Below are positions 47,148 to 56,634 of a stretch of 64,000 nt of DNA, piece by piece (within the stretch, counting starts at the first letter, position 1; the number at the start of each line of letters is the position of its first letter). The stretch is from positions 930,001 to 994,000 of the forward strand of contig NZ_CP019562.1 in NCBI RefSeq assembly GCF_001983955.1. Reading direction: 5' to 3'. The position numbers and the translations under genes are program-made. The notes under the pieces are model-generated. The model searched no databases. It saw only the letters and a program-made list of their open reading frames with translations, and was not told the origin of the DNA. The DNA comes from Streptococcus oralis (lineage in GTDB: Bacteria > Bacillota > Bacilli > Lactobacillales > Streptococcaceae).

Positions 47148-48137
47148 TTATTCTACTACTGCTTCAGCGATTTCTTCACGACTAATACCAGCAAAGTAGC
47201 GTGTGATGTCAATAGTTTCTAAAGCTTTAAGGACATCTTCACGTTCGTATTTCACTCCACGAAGGACATCTTCTACAGCTGCAACGTCCTCGATACCAAA
47301 GAAGTCACCGTAAATCTTGATATCTTGGATTTTTGATTCAATGACGTTGGCAAAAACTTCAACCTTACCACTGGTGAATTTTGTTCCACGACGGACGTTA
47401 AATTCAGGTGATTTGCCGTAGTTCCAGTCCCAAGTGCCAAACTTGGTATCCTTGATGCGATTGATTTCCGCCAATTCTTCTCCAGAAAAAACGTATTCAG
47501 TCATCTCTGGGTACTCTTTTTTCATGTATTCCAATAGCAAATCACGGAATTCTTCAACTGTTATTTTTTCTGGTAATTCATTGACAATATTGGTTACACG
47601 GGCACGGACAGATTTCACACCTTTTGATTCAAATTTATCTTTTGAAACCTTGAGGGCGTTAGCAAGGACTGACAAATCAACGTCAAAGAGCAAACAACCG
47701 TGGTGCATGATACGCCCATTGATATAGGCTTGGGCATTGCCACAGAATTTCTTACCGTCAATCTCAAGGTCATTACGGCCTGTGAACTCAGCTTTAACGC
47801 CTAGTTGAGCCAAGGTATTGATAACTGGAGTTGAGAAGCTCTTGAAGTCAAAGGCCTTGTTTTCATCTTCTTTTGAAATGATGGTGTAGTTGAGGTTGTT
47901 TAAATCGTGATAAACAGCTCCACCACCACTGATACGGCGTACTACCTCAATACCATGATCTCGAACATAATCACGGTTGATTTCTTCGATAGTATTCTGG
48001 TGACGACCAACAATGATAGAAGGTTTGTTAATCCAAAGTAGGAAAATTTGATCCTCATCTAAAAGGTGTTTAAAGGCATATTCTTCCAAGGCGATATTAA
48101 AAGCAGTGTCGTTTGAATGATTGATAATATATTTCAT
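47148..48137 (-). CDS. lplA: Lipoate-protein ligase A
   Basis: A 329-residue ligase. WINKPSIIVGRHQNTIEEIN, VVRRISGGGAVYHDLNNLNY (lipoate-binding RRxSGGGAVxHD) and GRNDLEIDGKKFCGNAQAY are the LplA signature blocks, and a C-terminal accessory domain is present. It activates free lipoate with ATP and attaches it to lipoyl domains. It lies immediately downstream of the dehydrogenase complex that needs it, separated by two terminators. Confidence 0.93.
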   Translation of the reverse strand: MKYIINHSNDTAFNIALEEYAFKHLLDEDQIFLLWINKPSIIVGRHQNTIEEINRDYVRDHGIEVVRRISGGGAVYHDLNNLNYTIISKEDENKAFDFKSFSTPVINTLAQLGVKAEFTGRNDLEIDGKKFCGNAQAYINGRIMHHGCLLFDVDLSVLANALKVSKDKFESKGVKSVRARVTNIVNELPEKITVEEFRDLLLEYMKKEYPEMTEYVFSGEELAEINRIKDTKFGTWDWNYGKSPEFNVRRGTKFTSGKVEVFANVIESKIQDIKIYGDFFGIEDVAAVEDVLRGVKYEREDVLKALETIDITRYFAGISREEIAEAVVE

Positions 48138-48204
48138 AGTATTTCCAAAAATTTAGTTTTTAAATTCTGTTCATAGCAATCCAATTTTCTAAAGTGGTAA
48201 AAAG

Positions 48205-48230
48205 AAATGTAACGTGTTATCGTTACATTT
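48205..48230 (-). terminator. Hairpin in the lpdA-lplA gap
   Basis: AAATGTAACG-tgttat-CGTTACATTT, 10-bp perfect arms; on the minus strand it is followed by CTTTTT. Confidence 0.7.
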
Positions 48231-48235
48231 CTCGG

Positions 48236-48263
48236 AAAAATTGAGACAAGAGGCTCAATTTTT
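48236..48263. terminator. Terminator after lpdA
   Basis: AAAAATTGAG / CTCAATTTTT with 8-nt loop. With the neighbouring hairpin it separates lpdA from lplA. Confidence 0.75.
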
Positions 48264-48332
48264 AGGCATGGAACTCTAATAGAGGTCGCTGCCGTCCGTA
48301 CTACTTTAAGAAAATTTAGTTGAAAATCTTAT

Positions 48333-50036
48333 TTATTTTTTCTTAGGTGAATGGATAGCCATTCCTAAAACATCCGCAAATGCTTCGTACATTACTTCAG
48401 AGTAGGTTGGGTGTCCGTGGATGGTCTTCAGCATTTCTTCAACAGTGATTTCCATTTCGATAATGCTTGACGCTTCGTTGATCAATTCTGCGGCTGCAGG
48501 ACCAATGATGTGCACACCAAGGATTTCCCCGTATTTTTTATCTGCAATAACTTTTACGAAACCTTGGGCAGCATCAGATGCAATGGCACGACCGTTGGCA
48601 GCAAAGTTGAATTTACCGATGGCTACATCATATTTCTCACGTGCTTGTTCTTCAGTCAAACCTACTGCTGCTACTTCAGGAAGAGTGTAGATAGCTGCTG
48701 GAGTCAAGTTCAATTTGGCAACAGCATGGTTTCCTTTAAGGGCATTTTCAGCGGCAACTTCACCCATACGGAAGGCTGCGTGCGCTAACATCTTAGTACC
48801 GTTAATGTCACCTGGTGCGTAGATACCTGGAACAGAAGTTTCCATGTATTCGTTAACCTTGATGCGACCACGATCCAATTCAAACTCAACATCACCAATT
48901 CCTTCAAGATCTGGCACACGACCAATTGAAAGGAGCGCTTTGCTTGCGATGATATCATCTTTTCCTTCAACCTTGATACGAAGTTGACCATTTTCCTCGA
49001 TGATTTCTTGCAGTTTTGTACCTGTTAAGATGGTCATTCCTTTACGCTCAAGGATCAAGCGAAGGTTCTTAGAAACTTCCGCATCCATAGCTGGAACGAT
49101 ACGGTCCATCATTTCGATAACAGTTACTTTTGACCCAAATGTCATAAAGGCCTGACCGAGTTCGATACCGACAACTCCACCACCGATGATTACGAGGCTT
49201 TCTGGAACTTCGTTCATTTCAAGAATATCATCGCTGGTCATCACAAGTGGAGATTCCATACCAGGTACGTTGATCTTGCTGACTTTTGAACCACCAGCAA
49301 GGATGATTTTCTTGGTTTCAAGCAATTCCGAACCATTTACCAAGACATTCTTGTCTTTAGTGATGGTACCAATTCCCTTATGTACAGTAACTCCGTAGCT
49401 ACGAAGAAGACCTGCAACTCCGCCAACCAAAGTATTGACAACCTTAGATTTGGTTTCAAGGAGTTTATCCATATCTACAGTGAAGTTTGGATTTTCGATG
49501 ACGATACCACGGTTTGCTGCATGGCCAATGTTTTCGATGATTTCAGCGTTGTGAAGGTAGGTTTTAGTTGGGATACATCCACGGTTCAAGCACGTTCCAC
49601 CGAGTTCAGATTTTTCAACAAGGGCAACCTTACCACCAAGTTGAGCAGCTTTAATCGCCGCCACATAACCAGCAGGACCTCCACCAATCACAACGATATC
49701 AAAGGCATCATCGCTCTTACCATCGTCGTTTGAAGCACTAGCTGCAGGCGCAGGTTTTGATTCTGGTGCAGCTGCTCCAGCTGTTGGGATGTTTTCCCCT
49801 TCTTCCCCTAGGTAACCGATAACTTCCGTTACAGGAACAGTTTCACCATCTCCTTTGAGGATGGCAATCAAGTACCCATCTTCTTCGGCTTCCAATTCCA
49901 TGCTGACTTTGTCAGTCATGATTTCCAAAAGGATTTCTCCTTCTTTTACAAATTCTCCGACTTTCTTATTCCATTGGACGATTTGTCCTTCTGTCATATC
50001 CACGCCGGCTTTTGGCATAATTACTTCTAAGGCCAT
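48333..50036 (-). CDS. lpdA: Dihydrolipoamide dehydrogenase (E3) with N-terminal lipoyl domain
   Basis: A 567-residue protein. Residues 1-80 are a lipoyl domain (VIMPKAGVDMTEGQIVQWNK, lipoylated lysine in IMTDKVSMELEA). A Pro/Ala-rich linker (PESKPAPAASASND) joins it to E3: FAD motif VVIGGGPAGYVAAI, redox pair GGTCLNRGCIPTK, NAD motif VIIGGGVVGIELG, and C-terminal HIIGPAAAELI and TIHGHPTYSE with the catalytic histidine. E3 re-oxidises dihydrolipoamide with NAD+. A lipoyl domain on E3 is known in pneumococci and a few other bacteria; here it is the only lipoyl domain of the cluster. Confidence 0.95.
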   Translation of the reverse strand: MALEVIMPKAGVDMTEGQIVQWNKKVGEFVKEGEILLEIMTDKVSMELEAEEDGYLIAILKGDGETVPVTEVIGYLGEEGENIPTAGAAAPESKPAPAASASNDDGKSDDAFDIVVIGGGPAGYVAAIKAAQLGGKVALVEKSELGGTCLNRGCIPTKTYLHNAEIIENIGHAANRGIVIENPNFTVDMDKLLETKSKVVNTLVGGVAGLLRSYGVTVHKGIGTITKDKNVLVNGSELLETKKIILAGGSKVSKINVPGMESPLVMTSDDILEMNEVPESLVIIGGGVVGIELGQAFMTFGSKVTVIEMMDRIVPAMDAEVSKNLRLILERKGMTILTGTKLQEIIEENGQLRIKVEGKDDIIASKALLSIGRVPDLEGIGDVEFELDRGRIKVNEYMETSVPGIYAPGDINGTKMLAHAAFRMGEVAAENALKGNHAVAKLNLTPAAIYTLPEVAAVGLTEEQAREKYDVAIGKFNFAANGRAIASDAAQGFVKVIADKKYGEILGVHIIGPAAAELINEASSIIEMEITVEEMLKTIHGHPTYSEVMYEAFADVLGMAIHSPKKK

Positions 50037-50081
50037 GTCTTACTTCCTTTATCTATATCTCTAAAAATAAATACTGTATTT

Positions 50082-51125
50082 TTAAACCAACATTGAGATT
50101 GGGTTCTCAATTAAGGCTTTCAAGTCTTTCATAAACTTAGCACCAGCCATACCATCTACGACACGGTGGTCAATAGTTAACCCCAGGCTCATGATAGGAC
50201 GAATAACAATCTCACCATTGACAACTACAGGTTTCTCAACTGTTGAGCTAACCCCGAGGATAGCTGAGTTTGGTTGGTTAATAATCGGACCGAAGGACTG
50301 AACGCCAAACATTCCCAAGTTACTGATTGTGAAGGTTGAATTTTGCAGTTCGCTTGGAGCCAATTTACCGTCCAAGGTACGACCAATCACATCCTTAAAG
50401 GCTACGACCAACTCTGACAAGCTCATTTTTTCAGCATTATAGACAACAGGTGTCATCAATCCATTATCCATACCAACCGCCATCGCAAGGTTGACATAGT
50501 TATGAGTGATAATGGTCTTGCCGTCTTCTGTCAATGAAGCGTTGATGTATGGGTGTTTCATCAATGTTTTCACAACAGCGAGTGAAAGAAGGTCTGTTAC
50601 AGTAGTCTTCTTACCAGTCGCTTCCATAATTGGCTCAAGAACCTTCTTACGAAGGGCCAGCATTTCAGTCATATCAACTTCATAGTTGAGTGTGAAAGTT
50701 GGCGCAGTTAGGTAAGATTCAACCATACGTTGCGCGATAACCTTACGCATTGGTGTCATTGGAATACGCTCAATCTCACCATAAGGAGTGATATTGTCTG
50801 GAACTTCTTCCACTTTCTCGATTTGAGCAGGAGACTTGATGGTGTCGTTTTCGATATTTTCAGGAAGTAAGGCCAAAACGTCCTTCTTCATGATTTTACC
50901 ACGGTGACCTGTTCCTTGGATTTCCTGCCAAGCAATGTTATGTTCAAGGGCAATTCGTTTTGCAAGTGGCGAAATGCGAACCACATTTGTGTCTTTATAA
51001 GTTTCCACGTCTTCTTTGTGGACACGACCGTTTGCACCTGAGCCAGAAACGTCGTAGAGGTTGATCCCTAGATCATCCGCTAACTTTCTAGCCGCAGGAG
51101 TCGCTCTTAGCTTGTCATCAGCCAT
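50082..51125 (-). CDS. acoC: Dihydrolipoamide acyltransferase (E2) lacking a lipoyl domain
   Basis: A 347-residue E2. It starts MADDKLRATPAARKLADDLG, directly with a peripheral-subunit-binding domain (residues 8-42), followed by a second one (50-86, ISPLAKRIALEHNIAW). The catalytic domain (about 115-347) ends LTIDHRVVDGMAGAKFM with the HxxxDG active site. The usual N-terminal lipoyl domain is missing, and the upstream 217-bp gap has an in-frame stop and no lipoyl-like coding. The domain is carried by E3 instead. The complex oxidises acetoin or pyruvate; the aco name follows family convention. Confidence 0.9.
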   Translation of the reverse strand: MADDKLRATPAARKLADDLGINLYDVSGSGANGRVHKEDVETYKDTNVVRISPLAKRIALEHNIAWQEIQGTGHRGKIMKKDVLALLPENIENDTIKSPAQIEKVEEVPDNITPYGEIERIPMTPMRKVIAQRMVESYLTAPTFTLNYEVDMTEMLALRKKVLEPIMEATGKKTTVTDLLSLAVVKTLMKHPYINASLTEDGKTIITHNYVNLAMAVGMDNGLMTPVVYNAEKMSLSELVVAFKDVIGRTLDGKLAPSELQNSTFTISNLGMFGVQSFGPIINQPNSAILGVSSTVEKPVVVNGEIVIRPIMSLGLTIDHRVVDGMAGAKFMKDLKALIENPISMLV

Positions 51126-51342
51126 GACCTCTCCAATTCTATTTATGATGCAAAGGGCGTTTAAAAGCGACCGAAAAATAGGAAATCAACGCAGACTTCG
51201 ATGAAGTCAAGGAGATTTATCTTTTTTCCGAGCTTTTAGCCCGTGCTCTAATCTATAATATCAAGGACGAAAAGAGTTCTGCACCTAAAAGATACAAAGT
51301 TTCTCGTCTTTTTTATTTTATTTACATAACTTATATTATGTA
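51126..51342 (-). other. Non-coding spacer inside the aco operon
   Basis: An unusually long gap between E1-beta and E2 genes. It contains palindrome P3, then GACTTCATCGAAGTC (51196-51210 region) and CCGAGC...GCTCGG-like pairing around AGCCCGTGCT. No coding frame. It could be an mRNA processing or stability element, or a decayed small repeat. Confidence 0.5.
51323..51342. repeat. Palindrome P3, TACATAA-N6-TTATGTA
   Basis: Spacer CTTATA; it abuts the E1-beta stop codon (51343-51345). Third copy of the palindrome around the terminus. Confidence 0.7.
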
Positions 51343-52335
51343 TTATTCTTTGTTATATGTCTTACGGATGGCATCTTTGATGCTTTCAACTGTTGGAATC
51401 ATTGCATTTTCAAGGTTTTGCGCGTAAGGCATTGGCACATCTTCTCCGGCGCAACGGCGGATTGGCGCATCTAGATAATCAAATGCTTCTGATTCTGAAA
51501 TAATAGCTGAAATCTCTCCGATATAGCCACTTGTTTTGTGGGCGTCGTTGACCAGAACGACCTTACCAGTCTTCTTCACTGAGTTAATGATGATATCCTT
51601 ATCAAGTGGAACGAGGGTACGTGGGTCCACAATTTCAACTGAAATTCCCTCTTCTGCTAATTCTTCAGCAGCTTGAACCACACGGCGAAGCATTTTACCA
51701 TAAGTAACGACTGTTACATCTGTTCCTTCGCGTTTGATTTCGCCAACTCCAAGTGGGATTGTGTATTCTGGATCAACTGGCACTTCCCCTTTTTGATTAA
51801 ATTCTGACTTGTATTCAAGAATGATAACTGGGTTGTTATCACGGATAGAAGACTTGAGCAGCCCTTTCATATCCGCAGGTGTACCTGGAGCTACAACCTT
51901 AAGTCCAGGAATGTGAGTAAACCAAGACTCTAGTGATTGCGAGTGCTGAGCCGCAGAACCAACTCCGTTACCAGCTGCACATCGGACAGTCATTGGAACC
52001 TGACCTTTACCACCAAACATATAACGTGTTTTAGCAGCTTGGTTGACGATATTGTCCATGGCAATAACAGAGAAGTCCATGAAGGTCATATCGACAATTG
52101 GACGAAGTCCTGTCATGGCTGCTCCTGCTGCTGCCCCCGAGATGGCAGCTTCAGAAATCGGACAGTCACGGACACGTTCTGGACCAAATTCTTCGAGCAT
52201 TCCAACAGAAGTTCCGAAGTCTCCTCCGAAGATACCGACGTCTTCTCCCATCAAGAATACATTTTCATCGCGACGCATTTCCTCAGACATAGCAAGGATA
52301 ATGGTGTCACGGAAAGACATTGTTTTTGTTTCCAT
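51343..52335 (-). CDS. acoB: 2-oxoacid/acetoin dehydrogenase E1 component, beta subunit
   Basis: A 330-residue transketolase-type protein. EDVGIFGGDFGTSVGMLEEF, GPERVRDCPISEAAISGAA (GxERVxDxPISE) and the C-terminal transketolase domain with VVTYGKMLRR are typical. Together with the alpha subunit it forms the TPP-dependent E1 that decarboxylates or cleaves the substrate and acylates lipoate. It starts 15 bp after the alpha gene on the minus strand. Confidence 0.93.
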   Translation of the reverse strand: METKTMSFRDTIILAMSEEMRRDENVFLMGEDVGIFGGDFGTSVGMLEEFGPERVRDCPISEAAISGAAAGAAMTGLRPIVDMTFMDFSVIAMDNIVNQAAKTRYMFGGKGQVPMTVRCAAGNGVGSAAQHSQSLESWFTHIPGLKVVAPGTPADMKGLLKSSIRDNNPVIILEYKSEFNQKGEVPVDPEYTIPLGVGEIKREGTDVTVVTYGKMLRRVVQAAEELAEEGISVEIVDPRTLVPLDKDIIINSVKKTGKVVLVNDAHKTSGYIGEISAIISESEAFDYLDAPIRRCAGEDVPMPYAQNLENAMIPTVESIKDAIRKTYNKE

Positions 52336-52350
52336 TTTATCTCTTTCTCC

Positions 52351-53319
52351 TTAGTCTGCGTAAATATCTTCAAAGGCTGATTCAAGCGGTGGGAATGGGC
52401 TTTCTTCTGCAAATTTAACAGAAGCTTCTACTGCTTCCTTGACTTGTGCTTGAATTTTTTCCAATTCTTCAGCGCTAGCAATGTTATTTTCAATAAGGTA
52501 ATTGCGGAGGTTTTCAATTGGGTCTTTTTGTTTCCACAATTCCACTTCTTCACGGGTACGATATTTACCAGGGTCAGATGATGAGTGACCAAGCCAGCGA
52601 TAAGTGATACTTTCGATCAAAACTGGGCCATTGCCGCCACGAACATGGTCTACGGCTTTCTTAAATCCTTCATAAACATCGATGACATTGTTGCCATCTT
52701 CTATAAACATTCCAGGAATTCCATATGCCGCACTACGTTGATGGATATGCTCCACATTGGTCATTTTCTTGATATCCGCAGAAATCCCATAACCGTTGTT
52801 AATGCAGTAGAAAATAACAGGAAGTTTCCAAATAGAAGCCATGTTCACTGCTTCGTGGAAAACACCTTCGTTGGTCGCGCCATCTCCAAAGAAGCAGACG
52901 ACGATTTTTCCAGTGTTTTGCATTTGCTGACTGAGGGCTGCGCCAACAGCGATTCCCATACCACCACCTACGATACCATTGGCACCAAGGTTACCCGCAT
53001 CTAAGTCGGCGATGTGCATAGAACCACCTTTTCCTTTACAGGTTCCAGTGTATTTTCCAAGGATTTCAGCCATCATTCCGTTAAGGTCAATCCCCTTAGC
53101 AATAGCTTGCCCATGTCCACGGTGATTTGAGGTAATCAGATCATCTGGATTAAGAGCCAGCATCGCTCCGACGTTAGCAGCTTCCTCTCCGACAGAAAAG
53201 TGAGTCATACCGGGAACTTTCCCCTTTTTCACTAACTGAGCGATTTTTAAGTCCATGCGACGGATTTCTTCCATCTTACGGAACATCTCTAGCAAAAGAT
53301 TCTTATCTAAAGTTGACAT
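52351..53319 (-). CDS. acoA: 2-oxoacid/acetoin dehydrogenase E1 component, alpha subunit
   Basis: A 322-residue TPP enzyme. The thiamine-binding motif is FFGDGATNEGVFHEAVN...INN, HRGHGQAIAKGID is conserved, and YRWLGHSSSDPGKYRT is the phosphorylation-loop region. It is first in the operon acoA-acoB-acoC-lpdA. Whether acetoin or pyruvate is the natural substrate cannot be settled from sequence; in pneumococci this is the main pyruvate dehydrogenase-like complex. Confidence 0.92.
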   Translation of the reverse strand: MSTLDKNLLLEMFRKMEEIRRMDLKIAQLVKKGKVPGMTHFSVGEEAANVGAMLALNPDDLITSNHRGHGQAIAKGIDLNGMMAEILGKYTGTCKGKGGSMHIADLDAGNLGANGIVGGGMGIAVGAALSQQMQNTGKIVVCFFGDGATNEGVFHEAVNMASIWKLPVIFYCINNGYGISADIKKMTNVEHIHQRSAAYGIPGMFIEDGNNVIDVYEGFKKAVDHVRGGNGPVLIESITYRWLGHSSSDPGKYRTREEVELWKQKDPIENLRNYLIENNIASAEELEKIQAQVKEAVEASVKFAEESPFPPLESAFEDIYAD

Positions 53320-53353
53320 AATCTTGCCTTTCTAACTTTGTACTTACCTTACT

Positions 53354-53382
53354 ATTTTACCCTTTTTAGTATACACTGTCAA
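53354..53382 (-). promoter_or_regulatory. Promoter of the aco operon
   Basis: On the minus strand TTGACA (53382-53377), 17-bp spacer, TAAAAT (53359-53354). A consensus -35 suggests strong expression. Confidence 0.75.
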
Positions 53383-53413
53383 AGTATATGGCTAATAAAA
53401 TTTCACAATATAA

Positions 53414-53438
53414 AAAAATAAACCCCTGTTAAAACAGG
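53414..53438 (-). terminator. Terminator after the MATE gene
   Basis: CCCTGTT-aa-AACAGGG; on the minus strand it is followed by GTTTATTTTTTT. It lies between the MATE stop and the aco promoter. Confidence 0.8.
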
Positions 53439-53497
53439 GATTCTCTCTAGTTAGAGCATTTTTTCACAAAGTTGTTTTTCAGGATAATTTCTTAAAA

Positions 53498-54838
53498 TTA
53501 GCTCAATCTTTTCATTACGGTTTTCAAACGCCATTGATACAAACAACCAGAAACAATCAAGCTGGCAATTAACCCAATCCAGTAGGCAAATGCCCCTAAG
53601 TCAGTTGATTGATCTAGTAGATATCCTAGAGGTATCGCTACTCCCCAATATCCGATTAGACCAAGATAGAAAGGAACGATAGTGTCCTTATACCCTCTTA
53701 AAATTCCTTGGAGCGGAGCCGCAAAGGTATCAGCTAGCTGGAAAAAGAGACTGTATGTCAGGAAAACAGCCGTGGTTTCAATGAAGTGAGGGTCATTTCC
53801 ATATAGACTTGCTACACGATCTCTAAAAATGTAGAGAAAAGATAGGGTAAGACCTGCAAAAATAAGGGCGGTTACTCTTCCCAGACGAGCATAGGTTTTT
53901 GCATCCTCAAAACGTTTAGCCCCCACCTCGTAAGACACAACAATAGCCATAGCAGAGGAAATACTCATAGGAAAAGCATACATGAGACTCGAAAAATTCA
54001 TAGCTGACTGGTGACTGGCGATGATGAGCGATGAAAACTTAGCCATGATCAAGCCAACCACAGAAAAGATAGCTACTTCAGCAAAGACGGTTCCCCCGAT
54101 TGGTAGACCTAATCGAACACCTTCCTTGATTTTATCTATATTTAGTGGAATGCGTTTTTCAAGATGTAACGCTTTTAACCTTTCTTGTTTGAATAAAACA
54201 AGAATAGAAATCCCCAATAAAACCCAATAGGCTAGTGAAGTTCCTAGTCCTGCTCCTGCGCCACCAAGCTCAGGGAAACCGAATGCTCCATATATCAAGA
54301 GATAGTTAAAACCACTATTGAGCGGAAGTAATAGGAGCATGAGATACATAGATAGTTTGGTCAATCCAAGAGAATCTAACAAAGACCGAATGACACTAAA
54401 AAGCAACAAGGGAATAATCCCGATAGAAAGGTACCAAAGATAAGAAACTGCAACTGAAGCTACTTGAGCTTCTAGTCCGATGTTGTTTAAGACAGGTGGC
54501 GCTAAGAATACTACCATTCCAAGCAAGACCAAAGACAGTCCGAAAGCCAAGTAGATAAATTGGTAAAAGTCAGATGCTACTTCTTCCTTTTTACCCCGTC
54601 CCAGATGATGGCCGATGATGGGAACCATGGCCGAAACAATCCCTGTTAAAAAAGTAAAGAAAGGATTCCATAGACTCGTTGCAGTTGATACTCCTGCCAA
54701 GTCCATGGTATTGTACTGCCCAGTCATAGTTGTATCAACAAAAGAGGCAGAATAATTGGCAAATTGATAGATCAGAATAGGGAAAAATATCTTAAGAAAT
54801 AAGACAAACTTGTCTTTAAATTGATGGGTTGGATACAT
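53498..54838 (-). CDS. MATE-family multidrug/sodium antiporter
   Basis: A 446-residue protein with 12 hydrophobic segments. FVDTTMTGQYNTMDLAGVST in TM2 and the matching repeat in the second half are characteristic of the MATE (NorM-like) fold. It would export organic cations or toxins using a Na+ or H+ gradient. Single gene on the minus strand, between aco and pyrC. Confidence 0.9.
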   Translation of the reverse strand: MYPTHQFKDKFVLFLKIFFPILIYQFANYSASFVDTTMTGQYNTMDLAGVSTATSLWNPFFTFLTGIVSAMVPIIGHHLGRGKKEEVASDFYQFIYLAFGLSLVLLGMVVFLAPPVLNNIGLEAQVASVAVSYLWYLSIGIIPLLLFSVIRSLLDSLGLTKLSMYLMLLLLPLNSGFNYLLIYGAFGFPELGGAGAGLGTSLAYWVLLGISILVLFKQERLKALHLEKRIPLNIDKIKEGVRLGLPIGGTVFAEVAIFSVVGLIMAKFSSLIIASHQSAMNFSSLMYAFPMSISSAMAIVVSYEVGAKRFEDAKTYARLGRVTALIFAGLTLSFLYIFRDRVASLYGNDPHFIETTAVFLTYSLFFQLADTFAAPLQGILRGYKDTIVPFYLGLIGYWGVAIPLGYLLDQSTDLGAFAYWIGLIASLIVSGCLYQWRLKTVMKRLS

Positions 54839-54879
54839 ATACGCTCTCTATTCTTATAGTTTATAGAGCAGAATCCCAT

Positions 54880-56148
54880 CTATTTTTTGTAGACGATTTG
54901 TCCCTTACAGATGGTATATTTAACTTGCCCTTTTAAAGTTTCACCGATAAATGGAGAATTAGCTGATTTTGAAGCAAAGTTTGGACCAACAGTACGATCA
55001 GCCTTGGCATCAAAGATAGTGATGTCCGCTGGACCATTCTCAGCCAAATAACCTGCTTCAAAGTTGTAAAGCTTGGCTGGATTAACAGTCATTTTTTCTA
55101 GCAATTCCATCAAGCTCAACTCACCAGCTTCCACCAAATAAGTCAAACCAAGAGAAAGAGAGGTTTCCAAACCGGTCATACCAGATGGTGCTTTGGTGAT
55201 ATCTTCTACATTTTTCTCATCTGCATGGTGAGGAGCGTGGTCCGTTGCGATAACTGTGATAACACCTGACTTGAGACCTTCGATAACGGCACGACGGTCT
55301 GACTCCAAACGAAGTGGAGGATTCATTTTGGCATTGCTTCCTTGAGTTAAAAGAAGAGCTTCTGTCTTAGAGAAATGCTGTGGCGCTACTTCTGCTGTGA
55401 CCTGCGCCCCTAATCCCTGAGCAAACTCCACTACCTTGACACTTTCTTCCTTAGACAAATGCTGAATGTGCACATGGGCCTTTGTTGCATAGGCAATCAT
55501 AACATCACGCGCAATCATAGCGTACTCAGCAACCCCAGTCGCTCCACAGATATGAAAATGTTCCTTAGCGATGTTTTCGTTAAATCCAAGAATCCCATTC
55601 AAACCAGGATCTTCCTCATGAAGACTAATAAAAGTATTAAGTTTTTTAGCTTCTTCCATGGCTTCCTTGACCACTTTACTGCTCTCAAGCGGAATACCGT
55701 CATCAGAAAAACCAACCGCACCTGCTTCTAAAAGCGCCTTAAAGTCTGTCAAGTCTTGGCCATTAAAGTTCTTAGTAATGGTCGCAACTGTCTTGACGTT
55801 AATCTTTTCCTTGGCAGCTGACTGGAGAACTTCTTGAAGAGTCTCTACATCCGAAATGGTTGGACTAGTATTAGCCATCATAACAACGGTTGTAAAGCCA
55901 CCTGCAGCGGCTGCTAGGGCCCCAGTATGGATGTCCTCCTTGTGGGTTTGACCAGGTTCACGGAAATGAACATGGATATCAACCAGTCCAGGAGCTACCA
56001 CAAGACCCGTAGCGTCAATCACTTCTGCTCCTTCTTCCTTGATTTCGGGCGCAATTTTGACAATTTTTCCGTCTTGGACCAAAACATCACACACTTGATC
56101 CAAACCAGACTTGGGATCCATTACACGACCATTTTTGATAAGTAGCAT
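54880..56148 (-). CDS. pyrC: Dihydroorotase
   Basis: A 422-residue metal-dependent amidohydrolase of the pyrimidine pathway, closing carbamoyl-aspartate to dihydroorotate. Metal ligands: [18 protein letters not shown], the histidines in [11 protein letters not shown] and [11 protein letters not shown], and the aspartate in IATDHAPHH. The bridging lysine position cannot be confirmed by eye. It begins 12 bp after mutX on the minus strand and is probably co-transcribed with ung and mutX. Confidence 0.95.
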   Translation of the reverse strand: MLLIKNGRVMDPKSGLDQVCDVLVQDGKIVKIAPEIKEEGAEVIDATGLVVAPGLVDIHVHFREPGQTHKEDIHTGALAAAAGGFTTVVMMANTSPTISDVETLQEVLQSAAKEKINVKTVATITKNFNGQDLTDFKALLEAGAVGFSDDGIPLESSKVVKEAMEEAKKLNTFISLHEEDPGLNGILGFNENIAKEHFHICGATGVAEYAMIARDVMIAYATKAHVHIQHLSKEESVKVVEFAQGLGAQVTAEVAPQHFSKTEALLLTQGSNAKMNPPLRLESDRRAVIEGLKSGVITVIATDHAPHHADEKNVEDITKAPSGMTGLETSLSLGLTYLVEAGELSLMELLEKMTVNPAKLYNFEAGYLAENGPADITIFDAKADRTVGPNFASKSANSPFIGETLKGQVKYTICKGQIVYKK

Positions 56149-56160
56149 CTGCTTTCTCCT

Positions 56161-56625
56161 TTATTCATAGAAATCAACTTGGGTATCCAATAATTTATCC
56201 CCATCGTAAACAAACTTGGCTGAAAAGAAGGGTTTGTCCTCTAAAAGCCACTCAACAAAGGTGTGATCACCTTCCCAAGTCGGCTTGCTCAAGACTTCAT
56301 CATAGGGAACCCATTCTAATGTTCCCTCGTTGCAGTCAATCAAGTCCCCCTCAAACTCCGTTACCTTAAAAACATAGGTGTACCAGTCTAAATCAGGCGT
56401 GAACTCAGGAAAAGTGATAACGCCTTTTAACACAGGCTTGGCTTTGAGACCTGTTTCTTCGAGGATTTCACGTGCCGCGCATTCCTGAGGCGTCTCTCCC
56501 CTCTCTAGCTTACCACCCACACCAATCCATTTACCAGCATGGACATCATTGGGCTTCTTATTGCGATGGAGCATGAGTAGTTCTTTTCCGTTATCAATGT
56601 AGCAAATCGTCGCTAACTGAGGCAT
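56161..56625 (-). CDS. mutX: 8-oxo-dGTP diphosphatase (Nudix), MutX
   Basis: A 154-residue Nudix hydrolase. The Nudix box is GGKLERGETPQECAAREILE then ETGL, matching GX5EX7REUXEEXGU. It removes oxidised guanine nucleotides and limits mutation. It lies 9 bp after ung and before pyrC, a conserved repair-linked order in this genus. Confidence 0.92.
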   Translation of the reverse strand: MPQLATICYIDNGKELLMLHRNKKPNDVHAGKWIGVGGKLERGETPQECAAREILEETGLKAKPVLKGVITFPEFTPDLDWYTYVFKVTEFEGDLIDCNEGTLEWVPYDEVLSKPTWEGDHTFVEWLLEDKPFFSAKFVYDGDKLLDTQVDFYE

Positions 56626-56634
56626 ATTATCTCC

